Positions 24,609 through 32,304 of a stretch of 34,085 bases of DNA are shown here, one piece after another. The DNA is from Nitrosopumilaceae archaeon (lineage in GTDB: Archaea > Thermoproteota > Nitrososphaeria > Nitrososphaerales > Nitrosopumilaceae): contig JANQNN010000048.1 of NCBI GenBank assembly GCA_028279545.1, positions 1 to 34,085 on the forward strand. The letters are read 5' to 3'. Below the pieces are notes generated by a model. The model ran no database searches. It was not told the DNA's origin and saw only the letters and a list, made by a program, of their open reading frames with translations. Positions within the stretch are counted from its first letter, which is position 1; each line of letters begins with the position of its first letter. A program made the position numbers and the translations under genes.

Positions 24609-25339
24609 GAGACTTTGGAGAGGTATCTGCTAATCTGTTTTTCCAATCTCTTGTTTGTCAGCTCAATAGTGTCATTTCCATTTATCATGGTAAGATTGTA
24701 TTTCTTTTTTAGATTTACAAATTCTTTGGCAAGTTTTTGCTGATAAATGATAAATGATTCAAACATGTCATCAGATATTCCTAAATCAGAACCTGATTCG
24801 TAATAATCCAGACTTTGTCTTTTCGTAAATACCCTATGGACTAGTGTGTACGGGTCAACATCTACATAAAATACCATATCTGGAACAAGTGCAAAACTAT
24901 ACAAATCACTTGACCATTTTCTTTTGATTCCTCTAACAGTATTTCTTGCCATCAAGGTGTAGATATAGCGGTCTGCAAGAACAACATATCCTGCCTGAAG
25001 TGCTGGAATAATCTTGTGTTCTAATTGGTCTGCAAAGTCTGCTGCATAAAATAGAGCAAGTGTTCTTTTTCCTAGAGATACATTTCTTTTAGCTTCTAAG
25101 ATCCCTTGACTAATAAGATCAGAGCGGTTTAATCCTGTATTCATTACTCCATAACCATCAGCTTCAAGTTTGGCTGTAAGTAATTCAATCTGTGTACTTC
25201 TTCCAGAAGCATCAGGACCTTCAATTACGATTAGTCTTCCAGAAATTTCTAAATCTTTTTGATAAGGAAGACCGCCAAATTTCTTTGTCCCATACCATTT
25301 GGGCTTTCTTTTTTTTGTTTTTCTTACTTGGGTTACCAT
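24605..25339 (-). CDS. thymidylate kinase-like P-loop protein with altered Walker A
   Basis: A 244-residue member of the thymidylate-kinase-like P-loop family. A basic, aromatic N-terminal tail (KKRKPKWYGTKKFGG) precedes the core. The Walker A reads EGPDASGRSTQ, with Arg47 where Lys is almost invariant. The ALFYAADFADQLEHKI helix and DRYIYT (normally DRY in Tmk) follow. The segment after DRY reads YTLMARNTVRG, not the S-x-AYQG of true dTMP kinases, which contacts thymine. The catalytic state and substrate are therefore uncertain. It follows its tandem paralogue directly (stop at 25340-25342) and overlaps the CHAD gene by four bases. Confidence 0.75.
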   Translation of the reverse strand: MVTQVRKTKKRKPKWYGTKKFGGLPYQKDLEISGRLIVIEGPDASGRSTQIELLTAKLEADGYGVMNTGLNRSDLISQGILEAKRNVSLGKRTLALFYAADFADQLEHKIIPALQAGYVVLADRYIYTLMARNTVRGIKRKWSSDLYSFALVPDMVFYVDVDPYTLVHRVFTKRQSLDYYESGSDLGISDDMFESFIIYQQKLAKEFVNLKKKYNLTMINGNDTIELTNKRLEKQISRYLSKVS

Positions 25340-26047
25340 TTAGGGCATCTCCATGACTGTTTTCTTTTTTAATTTCTTTGGAAGATGTTTTCGAACCTTT
25401 TCTCTCATTATTTTTTGCTGCTCCTGAATTTGAGCTGTTGCATCAATTATTGTAAAACCTTCACGTTGATGCATCTCCTCGTATTGAGATACAATTCTAC
25501 TTTGGAAAATTCTAAAACTCTCGTACAAATCTTTTGATAAATTAAGATCCATTCCTGCTTCATAGAATTTTAGTCTAGGTCTTCCAGAAAGGATTCTATC
25601 CATTGCAGTATCAAGTGGAACCCTAAAGTAAAATGCAATGTCAGGCTTTATTGCAAAATCATAAACTTTTCTAACCCAATTGGGGTTGCAACCTCTGGTA
25701 ACGTCTCTTGCATATGCAGTATAGATGTACCTGTCTGCTAAAACAAAGTATCCTGCTCTAAGTAAGGGCAAAATATTTCTCTCAAATCTATCGGCAAAAT
25801 CAGTTGCGTGAAGAAGACTAAATGTGGTGGGTGTGAGGTTTTCTTTCTTTTTTCCCTTTGAGGTAATTGATTTTACCATATCTGATGAATTCCATTCAGT
25901 TAGAAATACCTCAAATCCATTGTATCGTAACCATTTTTCAAGCAAACGAAGTTGAGTAGATTTTCCAGACCCATCTATTCCTTCAACTACGATTAGCTTT
26001 CCGGGAATCTTGTCTTTTTTTGGAATTTTTTTTGTAGGTACGACCAA
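25340..26047 (-). CDS. thymidylate kinase-like protein (tandem paralogue, intact P-loop)
   Basis: A 235-residue thymidylate-kinase-like protein with a normal Walker A, EGIDGSGKST, near residues 21-30. It also has SLLHATDFADRFERNI and ADRYIYTAYARDVTRG, matching its neighbour but again lacking the usual Tmk S-x-AYQ motif. The C-terminal FYEAGMDLNLSKDLYESFRIFQ keeps the Tmk-like helix. It could be the cell's dTMP kinase or a kinase for another substrate. It starts at TTG, with an AAATTTATAG TATA-like element about 31 bp upstream inside a palindrome. It may thus head its own short unit within the larger operon. Confidence 0.8.
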   Translation of the reverse strand: MVVPTKKIPKKDKIPGKLIVVEGIDGSGKSTQLRLLEKWLRYNGFEVFLTEWNSSDMVKSITSKGKKKENLTPTTFSLLHATDFADRFERNILPLLRAGYFVLADRYIYTAYARDVTRGCNPNWVRKVYDFAIKPDIAFYFRVPLDTAMDRILSGRPRLKFYEAGMDLNLSKDLYESFRIFQSRIVSQYEEMHQREGFTIIDATAQIQEQQKIMREKVRKHLPKKLKKKTVMEMP

Positions 26048-26067
26048 TTACGATTAATGAATACTAA

Positions 26068-26092
26068 AACTATCTATAAATTTTCTATAGTT
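26068..26092 (-). promoter_or_regulatory. palindrome over the TATA-like element before the kinase pair
   Basis: AACTAT at 26068-26073 and ATAGTT at 26087-26092 are inverted copies spanning the TATA-like sequence of the downstream kinase gene; a nested CTATA/TATAG pair lies inside. Such a layout suits a repressor site, but AT-rich DNA often forms weak palindromes by chance. Confidence 0.25.
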
Positions 26093-26112
26093 ATTACGTA
26101 ATTTTAGTAAAA

Positions 26113-27714
26113 TTAAGTGGTCCCTGCAGGCAAAGCAGAGGAAGATTTAGGCTGTTGATAAAAAACTTTGGATGTCAAATGAATACCAAGAGTGGTTTCA
26201 ATTCTACCACAAACTTGATGAAGCAATTCTTCTGGAAAAATATTGTTCTTTGAATAAATTGACATTGAAATGGACTTGGGCGATTCAGATGTAGTTTTGA
26301 CCTTTGCTCCTGTTTTATGAAAAATATCAAATAAAGACACAATCGATGAAATTTTCTTTATTAGTTTTTTATCATTTACTTGCAAAATATTTTGAAATTT
26401 AGAAAATAAAGGCTCTACCTTCTTTTTCTTTTTAGAATAAATCAAAGATAAGGCAACAATTAATTGATCTCGATGACTGAGTAGGCTATCATCATCCATA
26501 ATAGAGTATAACACATTATCTGCATCTCTAAAAGACCATAGTTTGTCAATTTCAGTCAAAGCATAAGAGAGCAGTCCTCGCTCATAATCAGATAATAAAT
26601 TCATTGAAAACATTAGCCTTACAAGATCTTCAACAGAATCAGGAAGTTCTTCTATTTGTGCTGATAAGTAAATTATCTCTTTGATGTTTTGATAATTGAT
26701 ATTTTGATTTTTAAATTCATCAGGAAATTGCAAGGATAATGCTAATGTTCCTTCTCGTAATCCATGGGCACTTACAACTAAACTGTCAAATCCAAGTTTT
26801 TTCATGAGTTGGGAAATTACTAAATTTCCTGCCCTTATAGTATCTGCCCTTCCTGCTCCAATAGCTGAAATTTTGGCTATTTTTTCTAGGGGCAATAATC
26901 GAATTTGTTTTGAGATTGAATTTATAGAATCTAATTTGAGTTCATAATTATGTAATTTTGAGAGAGGGTACTCCTTTATGTGCTGATCATGACTTGCAAG
27001 TGCTCGTAATCCTCCCCCAACTCCAACTAAGATTAAATCCTCTGAGGAGGAAATTCCTAAATCTTCTAAAGTTGGAAGAGTTTTTTCAATATGTTTTTCC
27101 ATTTTGTAAAAATCAATGATTTCAAATTGTGGGTCTTCAGAAAATTTTTGAGTTAGTTTTAAGGCACCAAGTGGTAAGGAAAGGACTTTTTTTATCTCAA
27201 AATCTTTTGCAAGAACGATTTCAAGACTTCCTCCACCTAGATCAAAAAATAATACCGAAGGGATTCTAAGAGATCTAATGGCTCCGGTAAAAGAATAGAC
27301 AGCTTCATCGTGTTCTGATAATATTTTAAAATCAAAATTTGTTTCATTATCAATTCGTTTTATTATGTCGAATCGATTCTCTGCTTCTCTTATTGCACTT
27401 GTAGCAACCGAAATTACATAGTTTACATTCTCAAAATCTACAATATTTCTGAATAGCTTTAAGGTTTCAATTGTTTTGTCCACATAGTCTTTTCTAAGGG
27501 CCATATTTTCCAAGCCTTCAGAGAGTCTAAGCCGTACTGATTCTTGATGGTAGGGTTTGTAATCATTATAGGAGTTTATTTTGTAATTAACCAATTTAAC
27601 AGAATTAGAGCCAAGATCCAAAACAGATGCTTTTCCTAATTTTTCGACTTCAGAAACTCTTCTCATGTTGTCGTTTTTTTCTGTAAAATCATGTGATTTA
27701 TCCATCATTACCAA
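26113..27714 (-). CDS. ppx: exopolyphosphatase / pppGpp phosphatase family protein
   Basis: Ppx/GppA enzymes remove terminal phosphate from inorganic polyphosphate or from pppGpp. The 533-residue protein has the actin-like fold's phosphate-1 loop VLDLGSNSVKLV (about 31-42), ATSAIREAENR, and the phosphate-2 loop FFDLGGGSLEIV. The GVGGGLRAL and GAGRADTIRAG segments follow, then a C-terminal helical HD-like domain of about 180 residues. This matches a long Ppx rather than the short form. Ppx is favoured over GppA because a CHAD protein is in the same gene run and no RelA/SpoT gene is visible. The start is TTG 27714 or one of the ATGs at 27708 and 27705. SixA lies 11 bases upstream. Confidence 0.88.
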   Translation of the reverse strand: MVMMDKSHDFTEKNDNMRRVSEVEKLGKASVLDLGSNSVKLVNYKINSYNDYKPYHQESVRLRLSEGLENMALRKDYVDKTIETLKLFRNIVDFENVNYVISVATSAIREAENRFDIIKRIDNETNFDFKILSEHDEAVYSFTGAIRSLRIPSVLFFDLGGGSLEIVLAKDFEIKKVLSLPLGALKLTQKFSEDPQFEIIDFYKMEKHIEKTLPTLEDLGISSSEDLILVGVGGGLRALASHDQHIKEYPLSKLHNYELKLDSINSISKQIRLLPLEKIAKISAIGAGRADTIRAGNLVISQLMKKLGFDSLVVSAHGLREGTLALSLQFPDEFKNQNINYQNIKEIIYLSAQIEELPDSVEDLVRLMFSMNLLSDYERGLLSYALTEIDKLWSFRDADNVLYSIMDDDSLLSHRDQLIVALSLIYSKKKKKVEPLFSKFQNILQVNDKKLIKKISSIVSLFDIFHKTGAKVKTTSESPKSISMSIYSKNNIFPEELLHQVCGRIETTLGIHLTSKVFYQQPKSSSALPAGTT

Positions 27715-27725
27715 AATATTATTGT

Positions 27726-28226
27726 CTACCTGCTTAATTTCAACTGTTTTGGTGTCAAAAGGCTTCTTAAAGATCCTGCAATTCTTGAATTAAATACATC
27801 TCCACGTATAGATGCAAATCCACCTTTCTTTAGATTAATGACAGCACTAGATTCTTTTGAAATCATAGATGCAATTAACTCAGATAAATGGGGCTCGTGT
27901 CCAACAAGGAGAATTTTACAATCAGGTTTTAGTTTTGAAATTTTTTTATGAGTATCCCAAACATTTGATTCAGGTTTTAATTCGTCCCAAATAGTTATTT
28001 TTTTTTCATTTGGAAACAAGTGCTTTGCAACAATCTCTGCAGTTTCTTTTGCCCTTACAAGAGGACTGGAAAAAATATTATCAAAATTATAGTCTAGGTT
28101 TTTAATTCCCGAAGATATTTTTTCCATCTCTATTTTTCCAGTTTCCGTTAATTTTCTTTTTGCGTCACTTTTTATGGTTGATGCATGTTCTTCTGCTTTC
28201 CCATGTCGGAGGATGAAAATTTCCAC
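27726..28226 (-). CDS. sixA: SixA-like histidine phosphatase
   Basis: A 166-residue member of the histidine phosphatase (phosphoglycerate-mutase-like) superfamily. The catalytic RHG is in FILRHGKAEEHA at residues 5-16, and the second catalytic His is in LLVGHEPHLSELIA. The SPLVRAKETAEIV motif is typical of SixA, which in bacteria removes phosphate from histidine of signalling or PTS proteins. Here it may act on a phosphorylated small molecule or protein; the substrate is not evident. The start is GTG at 28226. It is the first gene of the run leading to Ppx, the kinase pair and CHAD, 11 bases ahead of ppx. Confidence 0.88.
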   Translation of the reverse strand: MEIFILRHGKAEEHASTIKSDAKRKLTETGKIEMEKISSGIKNLDYNFDNIFSSPLVRAKETAEIVAKHLFPNEKKITIWDELKPESNVWDTHKKISKLKPDCKILLVGHEPHLSELIASMISKESSAVINLKKGGFASIRGDVFNSRIAGSLRSLLTPKQLKLSR

Positions 28227-28456
28227 ATTTTTTTTAAGATTTCAAGTTATTTTAGTTATAAGGTATTTTTGGATTTTATTTTGAAATCTTTGCAGGATTT
28301 GATTGAAAGTTAGATTCCCATTTTAAATTAGAATGGACTGAAATAGTCTGAAGAATTAGTGTATCCTAATTTTTGTGCCTTCGAAATCTTTTTTTGAGTA
28401 TGATAAAATTTGTAGGTGATTAGAATTATACATACTAAAATTTCCTATTTCAAAAA

Positions 28457-28463
28457 TTTATAA
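28457..28463 (+). promoter_or_regulatory. TATA box of the sulfite/nitrite reductase gene
   Basis: TTTATAA, preceded by an A-run, is centred 29 bp before the TTG start at 28489, consistent with a leaderless transcript. The 262-base gap 28227-28488 between sixA and this gene holds both divergent promoters and nothing else I can identify. Confidence 0.5.
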
Positions 28464-28488
28464 CCGAACTCAAATACATTGATGTGTA

Positions 28489-30294
28489 TTGACTTTATCT
28501 AATCTAAAGCAAACAAGACCAAGATCCAAGAAAGGAAAAATAAATTGGGCAAGACCACAGGAGGCTGATTATTTTGCAAATACCGTTAAACTTTACCGAC
28601 AAGGAAAATATGATGCTGACATGTTTAGGCGCTTTAGATTACAACATGGAGCTTATGGTACCAGGTTAGCTGATGACTTTGCCATGGTACGTGTAAAGTT
28701 ACCTGCAGGAGAAATTTATCCACATCAACTTGAAAAATTATCTCAATTAAGCGAACAGTTCTCAATTGGTAGCGCTCATTTTTCTACACGAGAAAACATA
28801 CAACTTCATTGGGTAGTCCTTGAAGATGTTTCAGAAATTTTTAGGGGGCTAGCAGAAGTTGGCCTAACCTCACGAGAAGCTTGTGGAAACAGTGTAAGAA
28901 ACGTAATGTGTAGCCCAACATCAGGTGTATGTCCTCATGAGAAATTTGATTCAACTCCTTATGCTTTGGCAACTGCAAGATTCTTTTTGAGAAATCCAAT
29001 GACTCAAAACTTGCCAAGAAAATTCAAATTCAATTTCACCTGCTGTGAAAAACATGGAATGGTAAGAATGGTTGATGTTGGATTGTTGCCTCAAACTAGA
29101 GAGCAAGACGGTGAAATTCAAAAAGGATTTAAAATCTTCCTTGGCGGTGGATTGGGTAACAGATCCTTTGTTGGTCATCAATTAGAAGAGTTTACTCCAA
29201 AAGAAGACCTTTTGTATACATCAATGGCTGTGGTTAGAATTTTTGATAGATTGGGAGACAGGAAGAATTTAGCAAGAAACCGAATGCGTTATCTTGTAAA
29301 TGATATGGGATGGGAAAAATTCCAAAACCTTGTTCTAAAGGAAAGAGCTATTGTAAGGGCAACACAGTCTGTTGTAACAAAGCTAAATGTAGATGATACT
29401 CCAAATGAAATTAAACGACCCATAAGAATTTCTGATGAGGTAGCTTCTGTTCCTGACGGATATGCAAGATGGTTGAAGGGAAATACTTTCAAACAAAAGC
29501 AATCTGGATACTATACTGTTTTTATTACATTAGAGGCTGGTGACATTACATCAAACCAATTACACGTTCTCTCTGAAATTGTTCAAAACTATTCAGCTGA
29601 AGGTCTTGGACGAAGTGGTTTTACCCAAAACATCTCTATTAGATATGTTCATGAGGATGACTTACCTCAGTTGTATTCAGAGTTGTTACAAGCAGGACTT
29701 GCAAAGTCGGGTTCTTTGACTATGTCTGCTCCAATTGGATGTTCTGGAACTACTTCTTGTAATTTGGCTTTGACTAATTCACATAGACTTGCAAAAGAGA
29801 TTCAAAGAAAGTTCTTAGAATTAAAATTAGATGAAGACGATGATTTACGTGATTCTTCAATTAAGATAAGTGGGTGTCCAAACTCTTGTGGTCAACACGG
29901 AATTGCAACAATTGGATTCTTTGGAGGAGGAGCTAGAGTTGGTAAAGACATGTATCCAAACTATATGATGTCATTGGGTGGAAGATCAGATGGAGAAACA
30001 ATGCTTGGAATAAGTTCTCTTCGAGTTCCTGCAAAAAGAGTGATTCCAGTAATCCTAAAGATTATAGAATTATTCAAACAACACAAAAAACCTGATGATG
30101 ATCTACAAACTTGGATTCATAGAGTCGCAAATGGCATTGATGATTCAGAGATAAAATCACTAGATGACATTAAAAAATTACTAACTCCCTTGACTATTCC
30201 ACCAACAAAAGACCAAGATCCGGACTTTTATCTGGACTATGGAAGTGACACAAGTTATCACACAAAAACCGGAAAAGGTGAATGTGCAGCTTGA
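28489..30294 (+). CDS. ferredoxin-dependent sulfite/nitrite reductase (siroheme)
   Basis: This enzyme reduces sulfite to sulfide or nitrite to ammonia with six electrons from ferredoxin. The 601-residue protein has two ferredoxin-like half-domains (FSTRENIQLHWV near residue 98, EGLGRSGFTQNISIRYV near 375). The siroheme/[4Fe-4S] cysteines are Cys418-x5-Cys424 in GCSGTTSC and Cys463-x3-Cys467 in GCPNSCGQHG. The family cannot be split into sulfite or nitrite type by these motifs. The overlapping rhodanese gene and the ammonia-rich lifestyle inferred for this group favour assimilatory sulfite reduction. TTG at 28489 is the only start after an in-frame stop at 28480. The next gene overlaps its end. 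Confidence 0.9.
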   Translation: MTLSNLKQTRPRSKKGKINWARPQEADYFANTVKLYRQGKYDADMFRRFRLQHGAYGTRLADDFAMVRVKLPAGEIYPHQLEKLSQLSEQFSIGSAHFSTRENIQLHWVVLEDVSEIFRGLAEVGLTSREACGNSVRNVMCSPTSGVCPHEKFDSTPYALATARFFLRNPMTQNLPRKFKFNFTCCEKHGMVRMVDVGLLPQTREQDGEIQKGFKIFLGGGLGNRSFVGHQLEEFTPKEDLLYTSMAVVRIFDRLGDRKNLARNRMRYLVNDMGWEKFQNLVLKERAIVRATQSVVTKLNVDDTPNEIKRPIRISDEVASVPDGYARWLKGNTFKQKQSGYYTVFITLEAGDITSNQLHVLSEIVQNYSAEGLGRSGFTQNISIRYVHEDDLPQLYSELLQAGLAKSGSLTMSAPIGCSGTTSCNLALTNSHRLAKEIQRKFLELKLDEDDDLRDSSIKISGCPNSCGQHGIATIGFFGGGARVGKDMYPNYMMSLGGRSDGETMLGISSLRVPAKRVIPVILKIIELFKQHKKPDDDLQTWIHRVANGIDDSEIKSLDDIKKLLTPLTIPPTKDQDPDFYLDYGSDTSYHTKTGKGECAA

Positions 30295-31094
30295 GCCAAG
30301 AGAAGATGGTAAAGACAACCACGGATATCGAATCACTAAGATCTGAAATACGAGACAAAAGCGTCAGGGTAATTGACGTAAGACGAGAACCTGATTACAA
30401 AGAAAGTCACATTCCAAGTGCCGTTAATTTACCATTAGCGAATCTTCTTTCTGATGATAGCCCAGAACGTGTTTTAAAACTTGTAAATTCGATGGGAATT
30501 GATGATGAAACCCCAGTTGTTGTTTATGATGATACTTTTGGGGCCCTAGCTTCAAGAGTTGCCTGGACATTGGAATATCTAGGACATTCAGATGTTTCAT
30601 TGCTTGAGACAACTTATAGTCATTGGAAATCAACAGGTTTAGAAAACGATAATGTTATTCCAGAATTTCAAGCCAAAAACCATTCTTTAAAATTAAGACC
30701 AGAAATTCTTGCAACAATTGATTACTTGGAATCTGCCAAAGAAAAAGAAGGAGTAATTTTAGTTGATAACAGAGAACGATTAAACTATCTTGAACAGCAC
30801 ATTCCTGGGGCAATTAGTCTTCCTTATCGAAGTTTGGCAACTGCAGATAAGATTCTGCGTCCAAAAGAAGAGATGAAGAGGTTATTAGATAATAGGGGAA
30901 TTAAGGGTGATTCTGAAATTATAACCTACTGTGGAAGTGTTGGTACTCTTTCAGGCTTGGCGTACTATGCATTAAAATCGGTGGGACTTCCAAATGCAAA
31001 ATTGTATGTGCGTTCTTTTAAAGAATGGAAAAGCCAATCAAAACCAACTGAAAAACAACAAGATGCAAATTACTGGGATTTATCTGCAGAATAA
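30291..31094 (+). CDS. thiosulfate/3-mercaptopyruvate sulfurtransferase, two rhodanese domains
   Basis: Two rhodanese domains in tandem. The first (VRVIDVRREPDYKESHIPSAVNLPLANLL) lacks the active cysteine, having Asp at its loop (VVVYDDTFGAL). The second (VILVDNRERLNYLEQHIPGAISLPY) carries the catalytic Cys in ITYCGSVGTLSG. This matches SseA-type enzymes, which move sulfane sulfur from thiosulfate or mercaptopyruvate to cyanide or thiols. The likely start is TTG at 30291, giving a TTGA overlap with the stop of the reductase gene; an ATG at 30282 gives three more residues and one at 30306 gives five fewer. The overlap indicates one message, placing sulfane-sulfur transfer beside sulfite reduction. 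It abuts the convergent TPR gene. Confidence 0.88.
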   Translation: MSQEKMVKTTTDIESLRSEIRDKSVRVIDVRREPDYKESHIPSAVNLPLANLLSDDSPERVLKLVNSMGIDDETPVVVYDDTFGALASRVAWTLEYLGHSDVSLLETTYSHWKSTGLENDNVIPEFQAKNHSLKLRPEILATIDYLESAKEKEGVILVDNRERLNYLEQHIPGAISLPYRSLATADKILRPKEEMKRLLDNRGIKGDSEIITYCGSVGTLSGLAYYALKSVGLPNAKLYVRSFKEWKSQSKPTEKQQDANYWDLSAE

Positions 31095-32213
31095 TTAAAC
31101 TATTTCTTTTCTAAGCTGTTTTGTAACAGTACTTTCTATATTGTCAAAAAGATCAAGCATCTTTTCTTTATTATCAATTAGATAATCAATACCTCTGTCT
31201 TTTAGCCTAATCTTCCAAAGTCTAATCTCTCTATGTTCATCAAAGAAGTTATCAATCATTTGTTCTCCTGACCTTGATTTTTCAATAAATTCATCAAAGA
31301 TGTCTAATGTCTTTTCAATGTCTTCTTCTTCAATTACTTCTTTTGCAGTTTGAATTGATTCGCTTAAACTCTTGAGATTTTTAACAGGTGTTGGTAATTT
31401 CTTTGTTGTAATTCCAAATAATCCTTTTTTCTTTTCTCCCATTTTTTTTGCAATTTCTGGAACAAGATCCCATACAGGAATTCTATGAAATCCATCTACC
31501 CGTTTTTCATTTTGAACGATTAATCCCTTATTCATTAATTTTTTAATTGCTTTTTCAACATCTTCACTATCAATGTAAGTTGTCCACACAATGGAGCCAA
31601 TGGTGTGATAACCTTGTCTGATTGATTCTAAAACAACGACTTCTTCTATTCTCTTAAATCCCTCTTCTGTTCGCACATTTACAAAGTCTCTATCTCGCAT
31701 TGCTTTTCTTGCATTTTTAACATCAATCTCAATTGATCTTTTTAATGAGTCAAGTGATTCAGGAACTTGGTTTAACAAGGATTGAAAGCATGCTTTGTTG
31801 TACCAAGCCATTCCATAGGTTGGATCTGATTCTACAGCTTTTTCAGCTGAATCAAGGGCTTTGGCATATTTTTTTTGCTCATAATGTACTAGTCCCTTCA
31901 AGTTCCAAGCTTCGGGATTTGTAACATCAATATCTAAAATTTTGTCATATACTCTAAGTGATTCTGAGTGATCGTCAAGATGGAACCTTGCATATCCTAA
32001 TTTCATCAAGGTTTCTATATTGTCAGGATCAATTCTTAGAGCTTGTTCAAACACCTCAACGGCGTCTTCTAGCCGTTCATCGGCCATTAAATTAACGCCT
32101 TTTTTAAATAATTTTTTTCGATTATAATCTGGATCTACAAGACTTGTAATCTCTCTTTTCTCTGCTTTTTCTATGTCTTTTTCCTTTGATTTTCTTTTAA
32201 ATGGCTTCTTCAC
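31095..32213 (-). CDS. TPR protein with winged-helix-like middle domain
   Basis: A 372-residue protein. After a very basic start (KKPFKRKSKEKDIEK), about four to five tetratricopeptide repeats cover residues 35-175, with the classic A/G/P positions (GYARFHLDDHSESLRVYDKIL, WNLKGLVHYEQKKYAKALDSAEKAV, WYNKACFQSLLNQVPESLDSL). A domain near residues 205-265 (SIVWTTYIDSEDVEKAIKKLMNKGLIVQ) has winged-helix character. The C-terminus is charged helix. TPR scaffolds bind protein partners, and the wing-like domain may bind DNA; both are fold-level inferences. The start is GTG, 29 bp after a TATA-like GTATTTATCTAG. It is divergent from the collagen-like gene. Confidence 0.85.
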   Translation of the reverse strand: MKKPFKRKSKEKDIEKAEKREITSLVDPDYNRKKLFKKGVNLMADERLEDAVEVFEQALRIDPDNIETLMKLGYARFHLDDHSESLRVYDKILDIDVTNPEAWNLKGLVHYEQKKYAKALDSAEKAVESDPTYGMAWYNKACFQSLLNQVPESLDSLKRSIEIDVKNARKAMRDRDFVNVRTEEGFKRIEEVVVLESIRQGYHTIGSIVWTTYIDSEDVEKAIKKLMNKGLIVQNEKRVDGFHRIPVWDLVPEIAKKMGEKKKGLFGITTKKLPTPVKNLKSLSESIQTAKEVIEEEDIEKTLDIFDEFIEKSRSGEQMIDNFFDEHREIRLWKIRLKDRGIDYLIDNKEKMLDLFDNIESTVTKQLRKEIV

Positions 32214-32235
32214 TAGCTGATAATGGACATTTATT

Positions 32236-32247
32236 CTAGATAAATAC
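32236..32247 (-). promoter_or_regulatory. TATA-like element of the TPR gene
   Basis: On the reverse strand GTATTTATCTAG is centred 29 bp before the GTG start. It overlaps a TTCTAGA sequence that recurs at 32284-32290 near the divergent promoter. Confidence 0.4.
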
Positions 32248-32276
32248 TATCCTCAAAAATGCACGCCTAATTCTTA

Positions 32277-32286
32277 GTATTAATTC
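32277..32286 (+). promoter_or_regulatory. TATA-like element of the collagen-like gene
   Basis: AGTATTAATT is centred about 24 bp before the TTG start at 32305, consistent with leaderless transcription. A TTCTA-N7-TAGAA inverted repeat (32284-32300) lies between it and the start. Confidence 0.35.
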
Positions 32287-32304
32287 TAGAAAATATAGAA
32301 ATAC

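Noticed and set aside
24605-26047. Identification of the kinase pair as PPK2 polyphosphate kinases
   Set aside because: GPDASG and AG-x-VLADR recall PPK2, but the overall motif order and the C-terminal helix match the thymidylate-kinase family better. Only a functional link to polyphosphate is proposed.
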